The position numbers and the translations under genes are program-made. A stretch of 12,642 nucleotides of DNA from positions 1 to 12,642 of the forward strand of contig CAYJLB010000063.1 of assembly GCA_964370845.1 (NCBI GenBank), written 5' to 3'. Below the pieces are notes generated by a model. It was not told the origin of the DNA. It was given only the letters and a program-made list of their open reading frames with translations, and ran no database searches. How positions within the stretch are numbered: the stretch's first letter is position 1; every line of letters starts with the position of its first letter. Positions 5,172-12,052 of this stretch are shown in pieces. This DNA comes from CAYJLB01 sp964370845 (lineage in GTDB: Bacteria > Bacillota > Clostridia > Oscillospirales > Ruminococcaceae).

Positions 5172-6533
5172 ATGTCTACCATTGCAGCTATTGCTACTCC
5201 CCTTGCTGTGGGAGGAATTTCAGTAATTAGGATTTCAGGTGAAAAAGCATTTGAAATTGCAGAAAAAGTTTTTTCACCTATTTCAAATAAATCGGTTAAG
5301 GATATGAGTGGGTATACTTGTGCCTTTGGAAAAATATTTGACGGAGAAGATGAAGTTGACGAAGGTATACTAACTGTATTTCGTGCTCCGAAAAGTTTCA
5401 CTGGGGAAAATGTTTGTGAAATTTCTTGTCACGGTGGAATTTATGTTACTAAAAAAGTTTTGCAATTAATTATAAATAGTGGCTGTGAACTTGCAAGTTC
5501 TGGGGAATTCACAAAAAGAGCTTTTTTAAATGGAAAGCTTTCATTGACCCAAGCTGAAGCAATTATTGATACCATTAATGCAGAAAGTGAACAAGCTTTA
5601 AGGGCAGCAAGTTCAGTTAGAGAAGGAAAACTTTTTCAGCGGATTAGTGATGTGAAAGAGGATATTTTATCTATTTTAGCGGAATTATCCGTGTGGGTTG
5701 ACTACCCTGACGAAGATATTTCTGATTTAACGCAAGAAGAATTTATCTCAAGATTGGGCGAAGTGCTTTCTAAGTTAGAACTATTATCTAGCGAATATGA
5801 AACAGGAAAAATCCTACGAGAGGGCATCAATACTGTAATTGTAGGTAAACCAAATGTAGGAAAATCAACTTTGATGAATATGCTTTTGGGTTTTGATAGA
5901 AGTATTGTAACCGATATTGCCGGAACAACTCGTGATGTAGTTGAGGAAAGATTGCGACTTGGAGATTTAATTTTGAATATTTCTGATACAGCTGGAATTC
6001 GTGAAACTTCCGACCAAGTTGAGGGTATCGGTGTGGATTTAGCAAAGAAAAAAATGGAGCAAGCTGACTTGGTGTTAGCAGTTTTTGATAACTCTACTCC
6101 CCTTTCTGATAATGATTTCGAGTTAATGAAAATCATTTCAAATAAACATAGAATTGCAATTATAAATAAATCTGATTTAGAAAATGTCCTTGATAAAAAA
6201 ATTGTGGAAGATAATTTTGAAAAAGTTATTGAAATTTCTGCAATGAATGGCATTGGAAAAGATGTTTTAACTGCAAATTTGAATGAAATATTTATTAGTT
6301 CAAATTTTAATCTAAATGAGGGAATTATTTCTAATGAAAGACAACGTGATTGTTTAACAAAAGCTTTAAATGATACTAAAGTTGCTTTTGAAGCATTGAA
6401 TTTTGGCGAAACATTTGATGCTGTAACGGTTTTACTTGACAGAGCTTGTCAATATTTGTTAGAATTAACAGGAGAAAAAATTACTGACGCTGTTGTAGAT
6501 AATATTTTTGCTAAATTTTGTGTGGGAAAATAA
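5172..6533 (+). CDS. mnmE: tRNA modification GTPase MnmE
   Basis: MnmE, with MnmG, forms the complex that adds an (amino)methyl group to U34 of wobble tRNAs, using tetrahydrofolate carbon. The 453 residues are typical. The N-terminal folate-binding domain (1-120) starts MSTIAAIATPLAVGGISVIR. The G domain has GKPNVGKST (225-233), GTTRD (251-255), DTAG (272-275), NKSD (332-335) and SAM (356-358). The C-terminal CVGK (450-453) carries the catalytic Cys450. I chose the ATG at 5172: it aligns with the family start and has AAAGGTGG (5155-5162) just upstream. The open frame could be read from a TTG at 5139, but that lies in the terminator stem. The stop codon abuts a parS site. Confidence 0.97.
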   Translation: MSTIAAIATPLAVGGISVIRISGEKAFEIAEKVFSPISNKSVKDMSGYTCAFGKIFDGEDEVDEGILTVFRAPKSFTGENVCEISCHGGIYVTKKVLQLIINSGCELASSGEFTKRAFLNGKLSLTQAEAIIDTINAESEQALRAASSVREGKLFQRISDVKEDILSILAELSVWVDYPDEDISDLTQEEFISRLGEVLSKLELLSSEYETGKILREGINTVIVGKPNVGKSTLMNMLLGFDRSIVTDIAGTTRDVVEERLRLGDLILNISDTAGIRETSDQVEGIGVDLAKKKMEQADLVLAVFDNSTPLSDNDFELMKIISNKHRIAIINKSDLENVLDKKIVEDNFEKVIEISAMNGIGKDVLTANLNEIFISSNFNLNEGIISNERQRDCLTKALNDTKVAFEALNFGETFDAVTVLLDRACQYLLELTGEKITDAVVDNIFAKFCVGK

Positions 6534-6534
6534 A

Positions 6535-6552
6535 TTGTTCCACGTGGAACAA
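6535..6552. promoter_or_regulatory. parS: parS centromere site 1 (perfect 18-base palindrome)
   Basis: The 16-base core TGTTCCACGTGGAACA (6536-6551) matches the ParB/Spo0J site TGTTNCACGTGAAACA at all but one specified position, and here both halves are identical, giving a perfect palindrome with flanking T and A. Spo0J is known to load at such sites and slide along DNA in a CTP-dependent way. It starts 2 bases after the mnmE stop. Location close to the origin on one arm is as expected. Confidence 0.85.
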
Positions 6553-6576
6553 AATTGTTAAAGAATAACAATTTTT
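6551..6576 (+). terminator. AT-rich hairpin between mnmE and mnmG
   Basis: AAAATTGTTA (6551-6560) pairs perfectly with TAACAATTTT (6566-6575) around AAGAA, ending in five T. It is 10 base pairs but almost all A-T, so termination would be partial. Its left arm shares its first bases with the edge of parS. Confidence 0.4.
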
Positions 6577-6603
6577 AGTAATGAAATAAGGATTTGATAT
6601 AAA

Positions 6604-8481
6604 ATGGAAAATAATTATATGGGCGAATATGAAGTTGCTGTAATAGGTGGTGGGCACGCTGGAATTGAAGCTGCCCTTGCTTCTGCACGTCTTGGGAGAA
6701 AAACTGTGCTATTTACAATTTCTCTCGACCAAATAGGTAATTTACCTTGTAATCCGTCTATTGGCGGCTCTGCAAAAGGACATTTAGTCCGTGAAGTTGA
6801 TGCATTAGGTGGAGAAATGGGTAAAGTTGCCGATAAAACTTTCATCCAAAGTAGAATGTTAAATAAGGGAAAAGGTCCTGCTGTACATAGTTTAAGAGTG
6901 CAAGCTGACCGAACTTCTTATCATAAGCACATTAAAAAAGTGCTTGAAGAACAAGAAAATTTGGATATTAAACAAGGTGAAATTGTTGCAATTCACACGG
7001 AAAATGATAAAGTTGTTTCTGTTGAAACAAGAATTAAAGGTTTATATAAAGTTGAAAGTGCCATAATTTGCACTGGAACATATTTGAATGGAAGAATTCA
7101 TGTTGGACATACAAATTATCCTAGTGGGCCTGATAGTTGTTTACCATCAACTTTTCTTTCAGATAATCTGCGTGAATTGGGACTTACTGTAAGACGATTT
7201 AAGACAGGAACACCAGCTAGAGTTCATAAACGAAGTATCAATTTTGATGTTTTAGAAAAACAGGACGGCGACGAATTTATCACTCCTTTTTCATTTGAAA
7301 CAACTGGAAAGCTTGAAAATAAAGTTTCTTGCTATATTTGCTATACAAATGAGGAAACTCACAGGGTTATAAGGGATAATATCACTAAATCTGCTATGTA
7401 TTCGGGAAATATAGAGGGGCATGGACCAAGGTATTGTCCGTCAATTGAGGATAAAATTGTTCGCTTTGCTGATAAAGAAAGGCATCAAGTTTTCATCGAA
7501 CCTATGGGACTTGATACCGATGAATATTATTTACAAGGGTTGTCCACTTCCCTACCCGAAGATATTCAAATTAAGTATTTGCAGACAATAAAAGGACTTG
7601 AAAATGTTGAAATAATGCGAAATGCCTATGCAATTGAGTATGATTGCTGTGACCCGACGGAACTTCTTCCAACCTTAGAGTTCAAAAAAATCAAGGGTTT
7701 ATACGGTGCTGGGCAATTTAATGGAACTTCTGGATATGAAGAAGCTGCGGCACAAGGCTTAGTGGCTGGAATAAATGCTTCATTGAAAATTTTAGGAAAA
7801 AAGCAGTTGATTTTGGAGCGTTCAAACTCATATATTGGAACTTTAATAGATGATTTGGTGACAAAAGGAGTGTCTGACCCTTATAGAATGATGACTTCAC
7901 GGAGCGAATATAGGTTACTTTTAAGGCAAGATAATGCCGACAAACGTTTAACTCCAATAGGTTATGAAATTGGACTAATTTCAAAGGAAAGATATAATAA
8001 ATTGCAAGCTAAATTAGACATGATTGAAAGTGAAATATCTCGTATTCTTAAAGTTAATGCAAAACCGTCCTCTGAAATGAATGAATATTTAACTTCAATT
8101 GGAACAACTCCGCTTTCTACTGGTTGTAAATTAGGGGAACTTATTAAACGTCCACAGGTAAAATATGAAGAATTGAAGCCATTTGATGCTGATAGAATGG
8201 ATTTGCCTTATGAGGTAAAAGAACAGGTTGAGTTGAATATTAAGTATGAAGGTTATATTGCAATTCAACTTGATAGAGTTCAAACTATGCAGAAGTTAGA
8301 AAACAAAATTTTAGATAATGAAATTGATTACAAAGAAATCAAAGGTTTAAGGCTGGAAGCGGCAGAAAAACTTAACAAAATTAAGCCACTAAATGTAGGA
8401 CAAGCTTCAAGAATTTCGGGTGTAAACCCAGCAGATGTATCTGTTTTACTTATTTGGCTTGAACAAAGGGGGAAAAGTTAA
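6604..8481 (+). CDS. mnmG: tRNA uridine-5-carboxymethylaminomethyl modification enzyme MnmG
   Basis: MnmG (GidA) is the FAD-binding partner of MnmE in wobble-uridine modification, supplying electrons and the catalytic cysteine. The 625 residues are full length. The FAD Rossmann motif is GGGHAG (15-20); NLPCNPSIGGSAKGHLVRE (46-64) follows. The two GidA signatures are present: GPRYCPSIEDK (274-284), with the Cys278 expected for catalysis, and GAGQFNGTSGYEEAAAQGL (368-386). The C-terminal third is the helical MnmE-binding part. AAGGA (6588-6592) supports the ATG at 6604; a second ATG six codons in lacks a site. It overlaps rsmG by one base. The pairing with mnmE, separated by parS and a hairpin, is standard near oriC. 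Confidence 0.98.
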   Translation: MENNYMGEYEVAVIGGGHAGIEAALASARLGRKTVLFTISLDQIGNLPCNPSIGGSAKGHLVREVDALGGEMGKVADKTFIQSRMLNKGKGPAVHSLRVQADRTSYHKHIKKVLEEQENLDIKQGEIVAIHTENDKVVSVETRIKGLYKVESAIICTGTYLNGRIHVGHTNYPSGPDSCLPSTFLSDNLRELGLTVRRFKTGTPARVHKRSINFDVLEKQDGDEFITPFSFETTGKLENKVSCYICYTNEETHRVIRDNITKSAMYSGNIEGHGPRYCPSIEDKIVRFADKERHQVFIEPMGLDTDEYYLQGLSTSLPEDIQIKYLQTIKGLENVEIMRNAYAIEYDCCDPTELLPTLEFKKIKGLYGAGQFNGTSGYEEAAAQGLVAGINASLKILGKKQLILERSNSYIGTLIDDLVTKGVSDPYRMMTSRSEYRLLLRQDNADKRLTPIGYEIGLISKERYNKLQAKLDMIESEISRILKVNAKPSSEMNEYLTSIGTTPLSTGCKLGELIKRPQVKYEELKPFDADRMDLPYEVKEQVELNIKYEGYIAIQLDRVQTMQKLENKILDNEIDYKEIKGLRLEAAEKLNKIKPLNVGQASRISGVNPADVSVLLIWLEQRGKS

Positions 8482-9200
8482 TGATACCGTCTATTGAAAA
8501 AGTACAAGATATTTTCAAAGAAAGCGGTTTTGAACTTACTGAAAAGCAATACGAAGATTTTTTAAATTATTCAAAATTATTGGTTGAATGGAATAGTCGA
8601 ATGAATTTGACAGCTATTTTACACCCTACTGATATAGTTATTAAGCACTTTTTGGACAGTATTTTGCCATTTAAATATTTCAAGTACCCGGAAAATTCTA
8701 GTTTAATAGATGTTGGAACAGGGGCAGGTTTCCCTTCAATCCCAATGAAAATAATGAATAGAACTATTGATTTAACAATGCTTGATAGTTTAAACAAAAG
8801 AGTTAATTTTTTAAATGAAGTTGCAAATACAATTGGCCTTGACGCAAAAACTATACATGGTAGAGCTGAGGATTTTGGAAATGATAAAATGTATCGTGAG
8901 CAATTTGATATAGCTACTGCGCGAGCTGTGGCTCCCCTTTCGGTCCTATGTGAGTATTGTTTGCCTTATGTGAAAGTAGGAGGCTATTTTGTGGCTTTAA
9001 AAGGGTCTAATGGTGACGACGAATTGCAATATGCTAAAAATGCTATAAGAATATTGGGTGGAGCAATCGAACAAGTTGAAAATTATTCCCTTCCAACTAA
9101 AGAAAACGACAAAAGAACTCTAATTGTAATAAAAAAAATATCGCAAACTTCGACAAAATACCCACGCAATAAATCTCAAATGACAAAAAAACCGCTATAA
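8481..9200 (+). CDS. rsmG: 16S rRNA (guanine-527-N7) methyltransferase RsmG
   Basis: RsmG (GidB) methylates N7 of G527 in 16S rRNA using S-adenosylmethionine; loss is known to give low-level streptomycin resistance. The 239 residues are typical. The SAM-binding motif is LIDVGTGAGFPSIP (75-88). MNLTAI (41-46), NKRVNFL (105-111), HGRAED (126-131) and ATARAVAPL (145-153) are family marks, and the tail KYPRNKSQMTKKPL fits the conserved KYPR...KKPL end. The start codon shares the A of the mnmG stop (TAATG), with AAAGGGGG just upstream (8466-8473) inside mnmG, so the two genes are translationally coupled. Confidence 0.97.
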   Translation: MIPSIEKVQDIFKESGFELTEKQYEDFLNYSKLLVEWNSRMNLTAILHPTDIVIKHFLDSILPFKYFKYPENSSLIDVGTGAGFPSIPMKIMNRTIDLTMLDSLNKRVNFLNEVANTIGLDAKTIHGRAEDFGNDKMYREQFDIATARAVAPLSVLCEYCLPYVKVGGYFVALKGSNGDDELQYAKNAIRILGGAIEQVENYSLPTKENDKRTLIVIKKISQTSTKYPRNKSQMTKKPL

Positions 9201-9263
9201 TAAACGTTTTCCTGTAGAATGCTAGTTCTTTCTGCGATATATTAATGTAATAATATATAGAAA

Positions 9264-9291
9264 TTGTAATAATAAGATGTTATACTATATT
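9264..9291 (+). promoter_or_regulatory. Possible noc promoter within the terminator region
   Basis: TTGTAA (9264-9269), a 16-base spacer and TATATT (9286-9291) would start RNA near 9298. Alternatively TGTTATACT (9278-9286) is an extended -10. Both lie in the loop and left arm of the next feature's hairpin, so promoter and terminator overlap. Some promoter is needed because terminators bracket noc. Confidence 0.4.
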
Positions 9292-9312
9292 TAGTAAACG
9301 TCTTATTTTTTT
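9271..9312 (+). terminator. Terminator of the mnmG-rsmG unit
   Basis: AATAAGATGTT (9271-9281) pairs with AACGTCTTATT (9297-9307), 11 pairs including one G-T wobble, with a 15-base loop and a seven-T run (9306-9312). It lies 70 bases after rsmG. Confidence 0.75.
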
Positions 9313-9350
9313 GCAATAAATATATAGAGAAAGAAGAAAGGAACACGATT

Positions 9351-10157
9351 ATGGCAATATTTTCACAGACTAAAGTTAAAACTGTAAATAAAGTAGTTGA
9401 ATTGGAAATTGAAAAAATCATACCAAATCCTCATCAGCCACGATTTCATTTTGATAATGATGAACTTGTAAACTTATCGGAAAGTATTAGAATCGATGGA
9501 TTAATTCAACCTCTTACAGTGCGTAAAAACGGCGAAATATATGAACTTGTTTCAGGAGAAAGAAGGCTTAGAGCGGCTAAATTGGCGGGATTAAATGTAA
9601 TTCCTTGTATAATAATGGAAATGACGGAGAGGACTTCTGCTCTCCTTGCGTTAGTGGAGAATATTCAAAGAAGTGATTTATCCTTTTTTGAAGAAGCTTT
9701 TGCTATAGCAAATTTAATTGAGCTGTATGGTATGACTCAAGAAGATGCTGCAATCCGATTAGGTATGGCGCAATCAACACTCGCTAATAAATTGAGATTG
9801 CTTAAACATAGTGAGATTGATAAAAGAAAGATTTCCGATTATGGTTTAACAGAAAGGCATGCAAGGGCTTTATTAAAAATCGGTGACCCAGAAAAAAGAA
9901 GTGAAACAATTGATAAAATTGCAAAGTTGCAGTTAAATGTTGAACAAACTGAAAAATACATAGAAAAGATGTTTGTCAAAGAAAAAGAGTTAGCAGACTT
10001 TAAAAAACGTGCAATATTGTTTAAAGATGTTCGATTGTTCTCAAATACAATCAATAGAGCGGTCGAAACTGTTAAAATGGCGGGAATTCAAGCCGCAATG
10101 AAAAAAGTTGAAAATGAGAAATATATAGAATATTACATAAAAATCCCTAGAAACTAG
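9351..10157 (+). CDS. noc: Nucleoid occlusion protein Noc (ParB family)
   Basis: Noc is a ParB-family CTPase that binds its own chromosomal sites and the membrane, keeping the division septum off the nucleoid. The 268 residues have the CTP-binding motifs GERRLR (69-74) and ENIQR (103-107), a helix-turn-helix at about 128-150 and the C-terminal dimer part ending YYIKIPRN. Its DNA-reading region (AQSTLANKLRLL, 140-151; LTERHARALL, 166-175) follows B. subtilis Noc rather than Spo0J. The leader before the ParB fold is short (MAIFSQTKVK), so a Noc-type membrane helix is not obvious. AAAGGA (9337-9342) supports the start. It is a single-gene unit between terminators. A second ParB-type role remains possible; Noc is favoured by HTH and position. 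Confidence 0.85.
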   Translation: MAIFSQTKVKTVNKVVELEIEKIIPNPHQPRFHFDNDELVNLSESIRIDGLIQPLTVRKNGEIYELVSGERRLRAAKLAGLNVIPCIIMEMTERTSALLALVENIQRSDLSFFEEAFAIANLIELYGMTQEDAAIRLGMAQSTLANKLRLLKHSEIDKRKISDYGLTERHARALLKIGDPEKRSETIDKIAKLQLNVEQTEKYIEKMFVKEKELADFKKRAILFKDVRLFSNTINRAVETVKMAGIQAAMKKVENEKYIEYYIKIPRN

Positions 10158-10164
10158 TTAATAG

Positions 10165-10204
10165 AGTGCAAAAGAAGTTTTTGAAATTTCTTTTGCACTT
10201 TTTT
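10165..10204 (+). terminator. Strong terminator after noc
   Basis: A 12-pair perfect stem (10165-10176 with 10188-10199) extends inward by one G-T and three T-A pairs to a 3-base loop, then a six-T run (10199-10204). It is 7 bases past the noc stop and is the strongest terminator in the window. It insulates soj-spo0J from noc. Confidence 0.9.
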
Positions 10205-10212
10205 GTTGAAAA
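10204..10212 (-). promoter_or_regulatory. DnaA-box-like motif beside parS 2
   Basis: The minus strand reads TTTTCAACA, the fourth exact copy of the intergenic motif. A near copy, ATTTCAACA (10236-10244), lies on the other side of parS, so the site is flanked symmetrically with centres 32 bases apart. The function is unknown. Confidence 0.3.
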
Positions 10213-10216
10213 TAAA

Positions 10217-10234
10217 TTGTTCCACGTGAAACAA
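10217..10234. promoter_or_regulatory. parS: parS centromere site 2
   Basis: TGTTCCACGTGAAACA (10218-10233) is an exact match to the known Spo0J/ParB consensus TGTTNCACGTGAAACA. It lies between the noc terminator and the soj promoter, close to the genes whose product binds it, as in many bacteria. Spo0J bound here could also influence the soj promoter 18 bases away. Confidence 0.93.
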
Positions 10235-10250
10235 TTGTTGAAATTTCCCC

Positions 10251-10279
10251 TTTTCAAATAGAAAAAAAAATGTTATAAT
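10251..10279 (+). promoter_or_regulatory. soj-spo0J promoter
   Basis: TTTTCA (10251-10256), a 17-base spacer and a perfect TATAAT (10274-10279) preceded by TG (10271-10272), an extended -10. The start is near 10286, giving a leader of about 75 bases that contains a short open frame and a hairpin. Confidence 0.7.
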
Positions 10280-10325
10280 AAAACGGTACAGAAAATAAAT
10301 ATTTGAAAGGCGGTGCAAAATTCAT

Positions 10326-10361
10326 ATGTTTAATGATTTTTTGCATATGAGTGAAATATAA
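10326..10361 (+). CDS. Putative 11-residue leader peptide upstream of soj
   Basis: An open frame MFNDFLHMSEI ends in TAA immediately before, and in the same frame as, the soj ATG. AAAGGCGG (10306-10313) is a good ribosome binding site 12 bases before this ATG, whereas soj has only a weak GAGTGA of its own. Ribosomes may start here, stop and restart at soj. TGCAAAA (10314-10320) can pair with TTTTGCA (10339-10345), a hairpin enclosing the leader ATG. Translation is inferred and nothing shows that the peptide itself is functional. Confidence 0.35.
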   Translation: MFNDFLHMSEI

Positions 10362-11165
10362 ATGGGTAAAGTAATTGCTGTTTCTAATCAAAAAGGTGGG
10401 GTAGGAAAATCTACTACAGTTGTTAATTTAGCTGGAATTTTGGGCGCAAAAGGCAAAAAAGTTCTTGTAATTGACATTGATGCACAAGGAAATACTACTA
10501 CCGGATTTGGAATTAGAAAAAAAACTGTTAAAAATACTGTGTATGAAGTGTTAATCGGAGCTTGTCGAATTGACGAATCTATTATTCAGACGGAGTTTAA
10601 GAATGTTTTTGTTGTAACTTCTGCACAAAAACTTGCTGGAGCTGAAATAGAATTATCTACAATGGATAATCGCTTACAAAGACTAAAAATGCAAATTCTT
10701 ACTATAAAGAATAAATTTGATTATATTTTGATAGATTGTCCACCATCTTTGAGCATAATAACCCTAAACGCAATTGTTGCTTGTGACACAGTTTTAATTC
10801 CACTGCAATGTGAATTCTACTCACTAGAAGGACTGACACAACTTAACGACACAATAAAACGTGTAAAAACTCACTACAATCCTAATCTTGATATTGAGGG
10901 GATTTTATTTACAATGCACGTTGGAAGATATAACCTTACATCACAAGTAGTTGCCGAGGTTAAAAAACATTATAGCAAAAAAGTATATGACACTGTTATT
11001 CCTAGAAATATAACACTTTCGGAAGCACCGAGTTTCGGGAAACCTGTTTATTATTATGATAAGAGTTCTGCGGGCTCAAAAGCATATGTGCAATTTGCAG
11101 AAGAATTTTTAAAAAGAAGTAGAAAGAAAACTACAGCTAAAAAAAAGGAGGGGGTTTCTAAATAA
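10362..11165 (+). CDS. soj: Chromosome partitioning ATPase Soj (ParA)
   Basis: Soj is the ParA-type ATPase that binds DNA non-specifically as an ATP dimer, is switched by Spo0J, moves origins and modulates DnaA. The 267 residues have the deviant Walker A KGGVGKST (11-18, with the signature Lys11), DIDAQGN (38-44) with Asp40, LIDCPPS (123-129) and PRNITLSEAPSFGKP (214-228). GRYNLTSQV (188-196) includes Arg189, the position known to bind DNA in B. subtilis Soj, although the Asp/Ser that often precedes this Gly-Arg is Val187. A Lys-rich tail follows residue 250. Its stop overlaps the spo0J start (TAATG), so the two are coupled. Expression likely depends on the extended -10 promoter near parS and possibly on the upstream leader frame. 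Confidence 0.96.
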   Translation: MGKVIAVSNQKGGVGKSTTVVNLAGILGAKGKKVLVIDIDAQGNTTTGFGIRKKTVKNTVYEVLIGACRIDESIIQTEFKNVFVVTSAQKLAGAEIELSTMDNRLQRLKMQILTIKNKFDYILIDCPPSLSIITLNAIVACDTVLIPLQCEFYSLEGLTQLNDTIKRVKTHYNPNLDIEGILFTMHVGRYNLTSQVVAEVKKHYSKKVYDTVIPRNITLSEAPSFGKPVYYYDKSSAGSKAYVQFAEEFLKRSRKKTTAKKKEGVSK

Positions 11166-12025
11166 TGAGTAAAAAAAGAGGACTTGGAATGGGAATGGAC
11201 GCGTTGTTCTTTGAAAATTCAACAGAACAAACAGTGTCACAAATGATTAGGTTATCTGACATTGAACCAAACAAGGAACAACCGAGAATGGATTTTGATG
11301 ACGAGGCAATTGAAACTTTAGCTGATTCTATAAAGCAACATGGCTTGTTACAGCCTTTACTGGTTAGACCTATGGACAATGGAAGTTATCAAATTGTCGC
11401 TGGTGAACGTCGTTGGAGAGCTTGTAGAATGCTTGCTATGGACGAAATTCCTGTTATAATAAAAGAGCTTTCCGATAAGGAAACTATGCAAGCTGCTTTA
11501 ATTGAAAATTTACAAAGAGAAAATTTAAATCCAATTGAAGAAGCTAAAGGTTATAAAGATTTAATTGACAATTATAACATGACTCAAGAAGTTGTGGCAA
11601 AAATTGTTGGAAAGTCGAGAAGTGTTGTTGCAAATGCTTTGAGAACATTGAACTTACCTAAAGATGTACAAGAATTTTTGAGAAGTGGAGAGCTTTCCGT
11701 TGGACATGCAAAAATTCTTGCTGGAATTGACAATGAAAATTTATGCAATGAACTTGCAAAAAAATGTATTTCAGAAGGATTGACTGTTAGAAGCTTAGAA
11801 AAAATAGTTTCAAATCTAGGAAAAGACGATGAAGAAAGACAAATAAAGTCAAGAGATTCCTATTTTACTGAAGTTGAACTTTCATTAAAAAATGAAATTG
11901 GACGAAAAGTTAAAGTAAATGCTAGTAAAAAAGGAGCAGGAACAATTCAAATTGAATTTTTCAATAAAGAGGACCTTGCATTAATCGCAAAAGTAATGAG
12001 TGAAATAAAAAACGAAAATAATTAA
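11165..12025 (+). CDS. spo0J: Chromosome partitioning protein Spo0J (ParB)
   Basis: Spo0J is the ParB CTPase clamp that loads at parS, spreads along DNA, recruits SMC and stimulates Soj. The 286 residues open with KKRGLGMGMDALF (3-15), the Soj-activating basic tail common to the family. CTP motifs GERRWR (80-85) and ENLQREN (114-120) are intact. The helix-turn-helix includes GKSRSVVANALR (149-160) and SVGHAKILAG (178-187), the parS-reading type, clearly different from the noc product. The C-terminal dimer domain runs from about 240. A strong GGAGGGGG site (11146-11153) lies within soj. The two parS sites in this window are its expected targets. serS follows 27 bases later in the same direction. 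Confidence 0.97.
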   Translation: MSKKRGLGMGMDALFFENSTEQTVSQMIRLSDIEPNKEQPRMDFDDEAIETLADSIKQHGLLQPLLVRPMDNGSYQIVAGERRWRACRMLAMDEIPVIIKELSDKETMQAALIENLQRENLNPIEEAKGYKDLIDNYNMTQEVVAKIVGKSRSVVANALRTLNLPKDVQEFLRSGELSVGHAKILAGIDNENLCNELAKKCISEGLTVRSLEKIVSNLGKDDEERQIKSRDSYFTEVELSLKNEIGRKVKVNASKKGAGTIQIEFFNKEDLALIAKVMSEIKNENN

Positions 12026-12052
12026 TTAAATTTAGATTTAGGAGAACATAAA

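Noticed and set aside
5702..6253. 183-codon antisense open frame within mnmE
   Set aside because: It mirrors a well-conserved gene, has Ser/Ile-rich low-information sequence, no ribosome site and no recognisable family.
7718..7984. 88-codon antisense frame in mnmG
   Set aside because: It lies wholly inside conserved mnmG sequence, with no promoter or ribosome site.
8680..8695. CCCGG in rsmG as a Noc binding site
   Set aside because: It lacks the palindromic ATTTCCCGGGAAAT pattern and lies in conserved coding sequence.
12026..12052. T-box or other riboswitch before serS
   Set aside because: Only 27 bases separate the genes and no stem-loop or T-box sequence is present.
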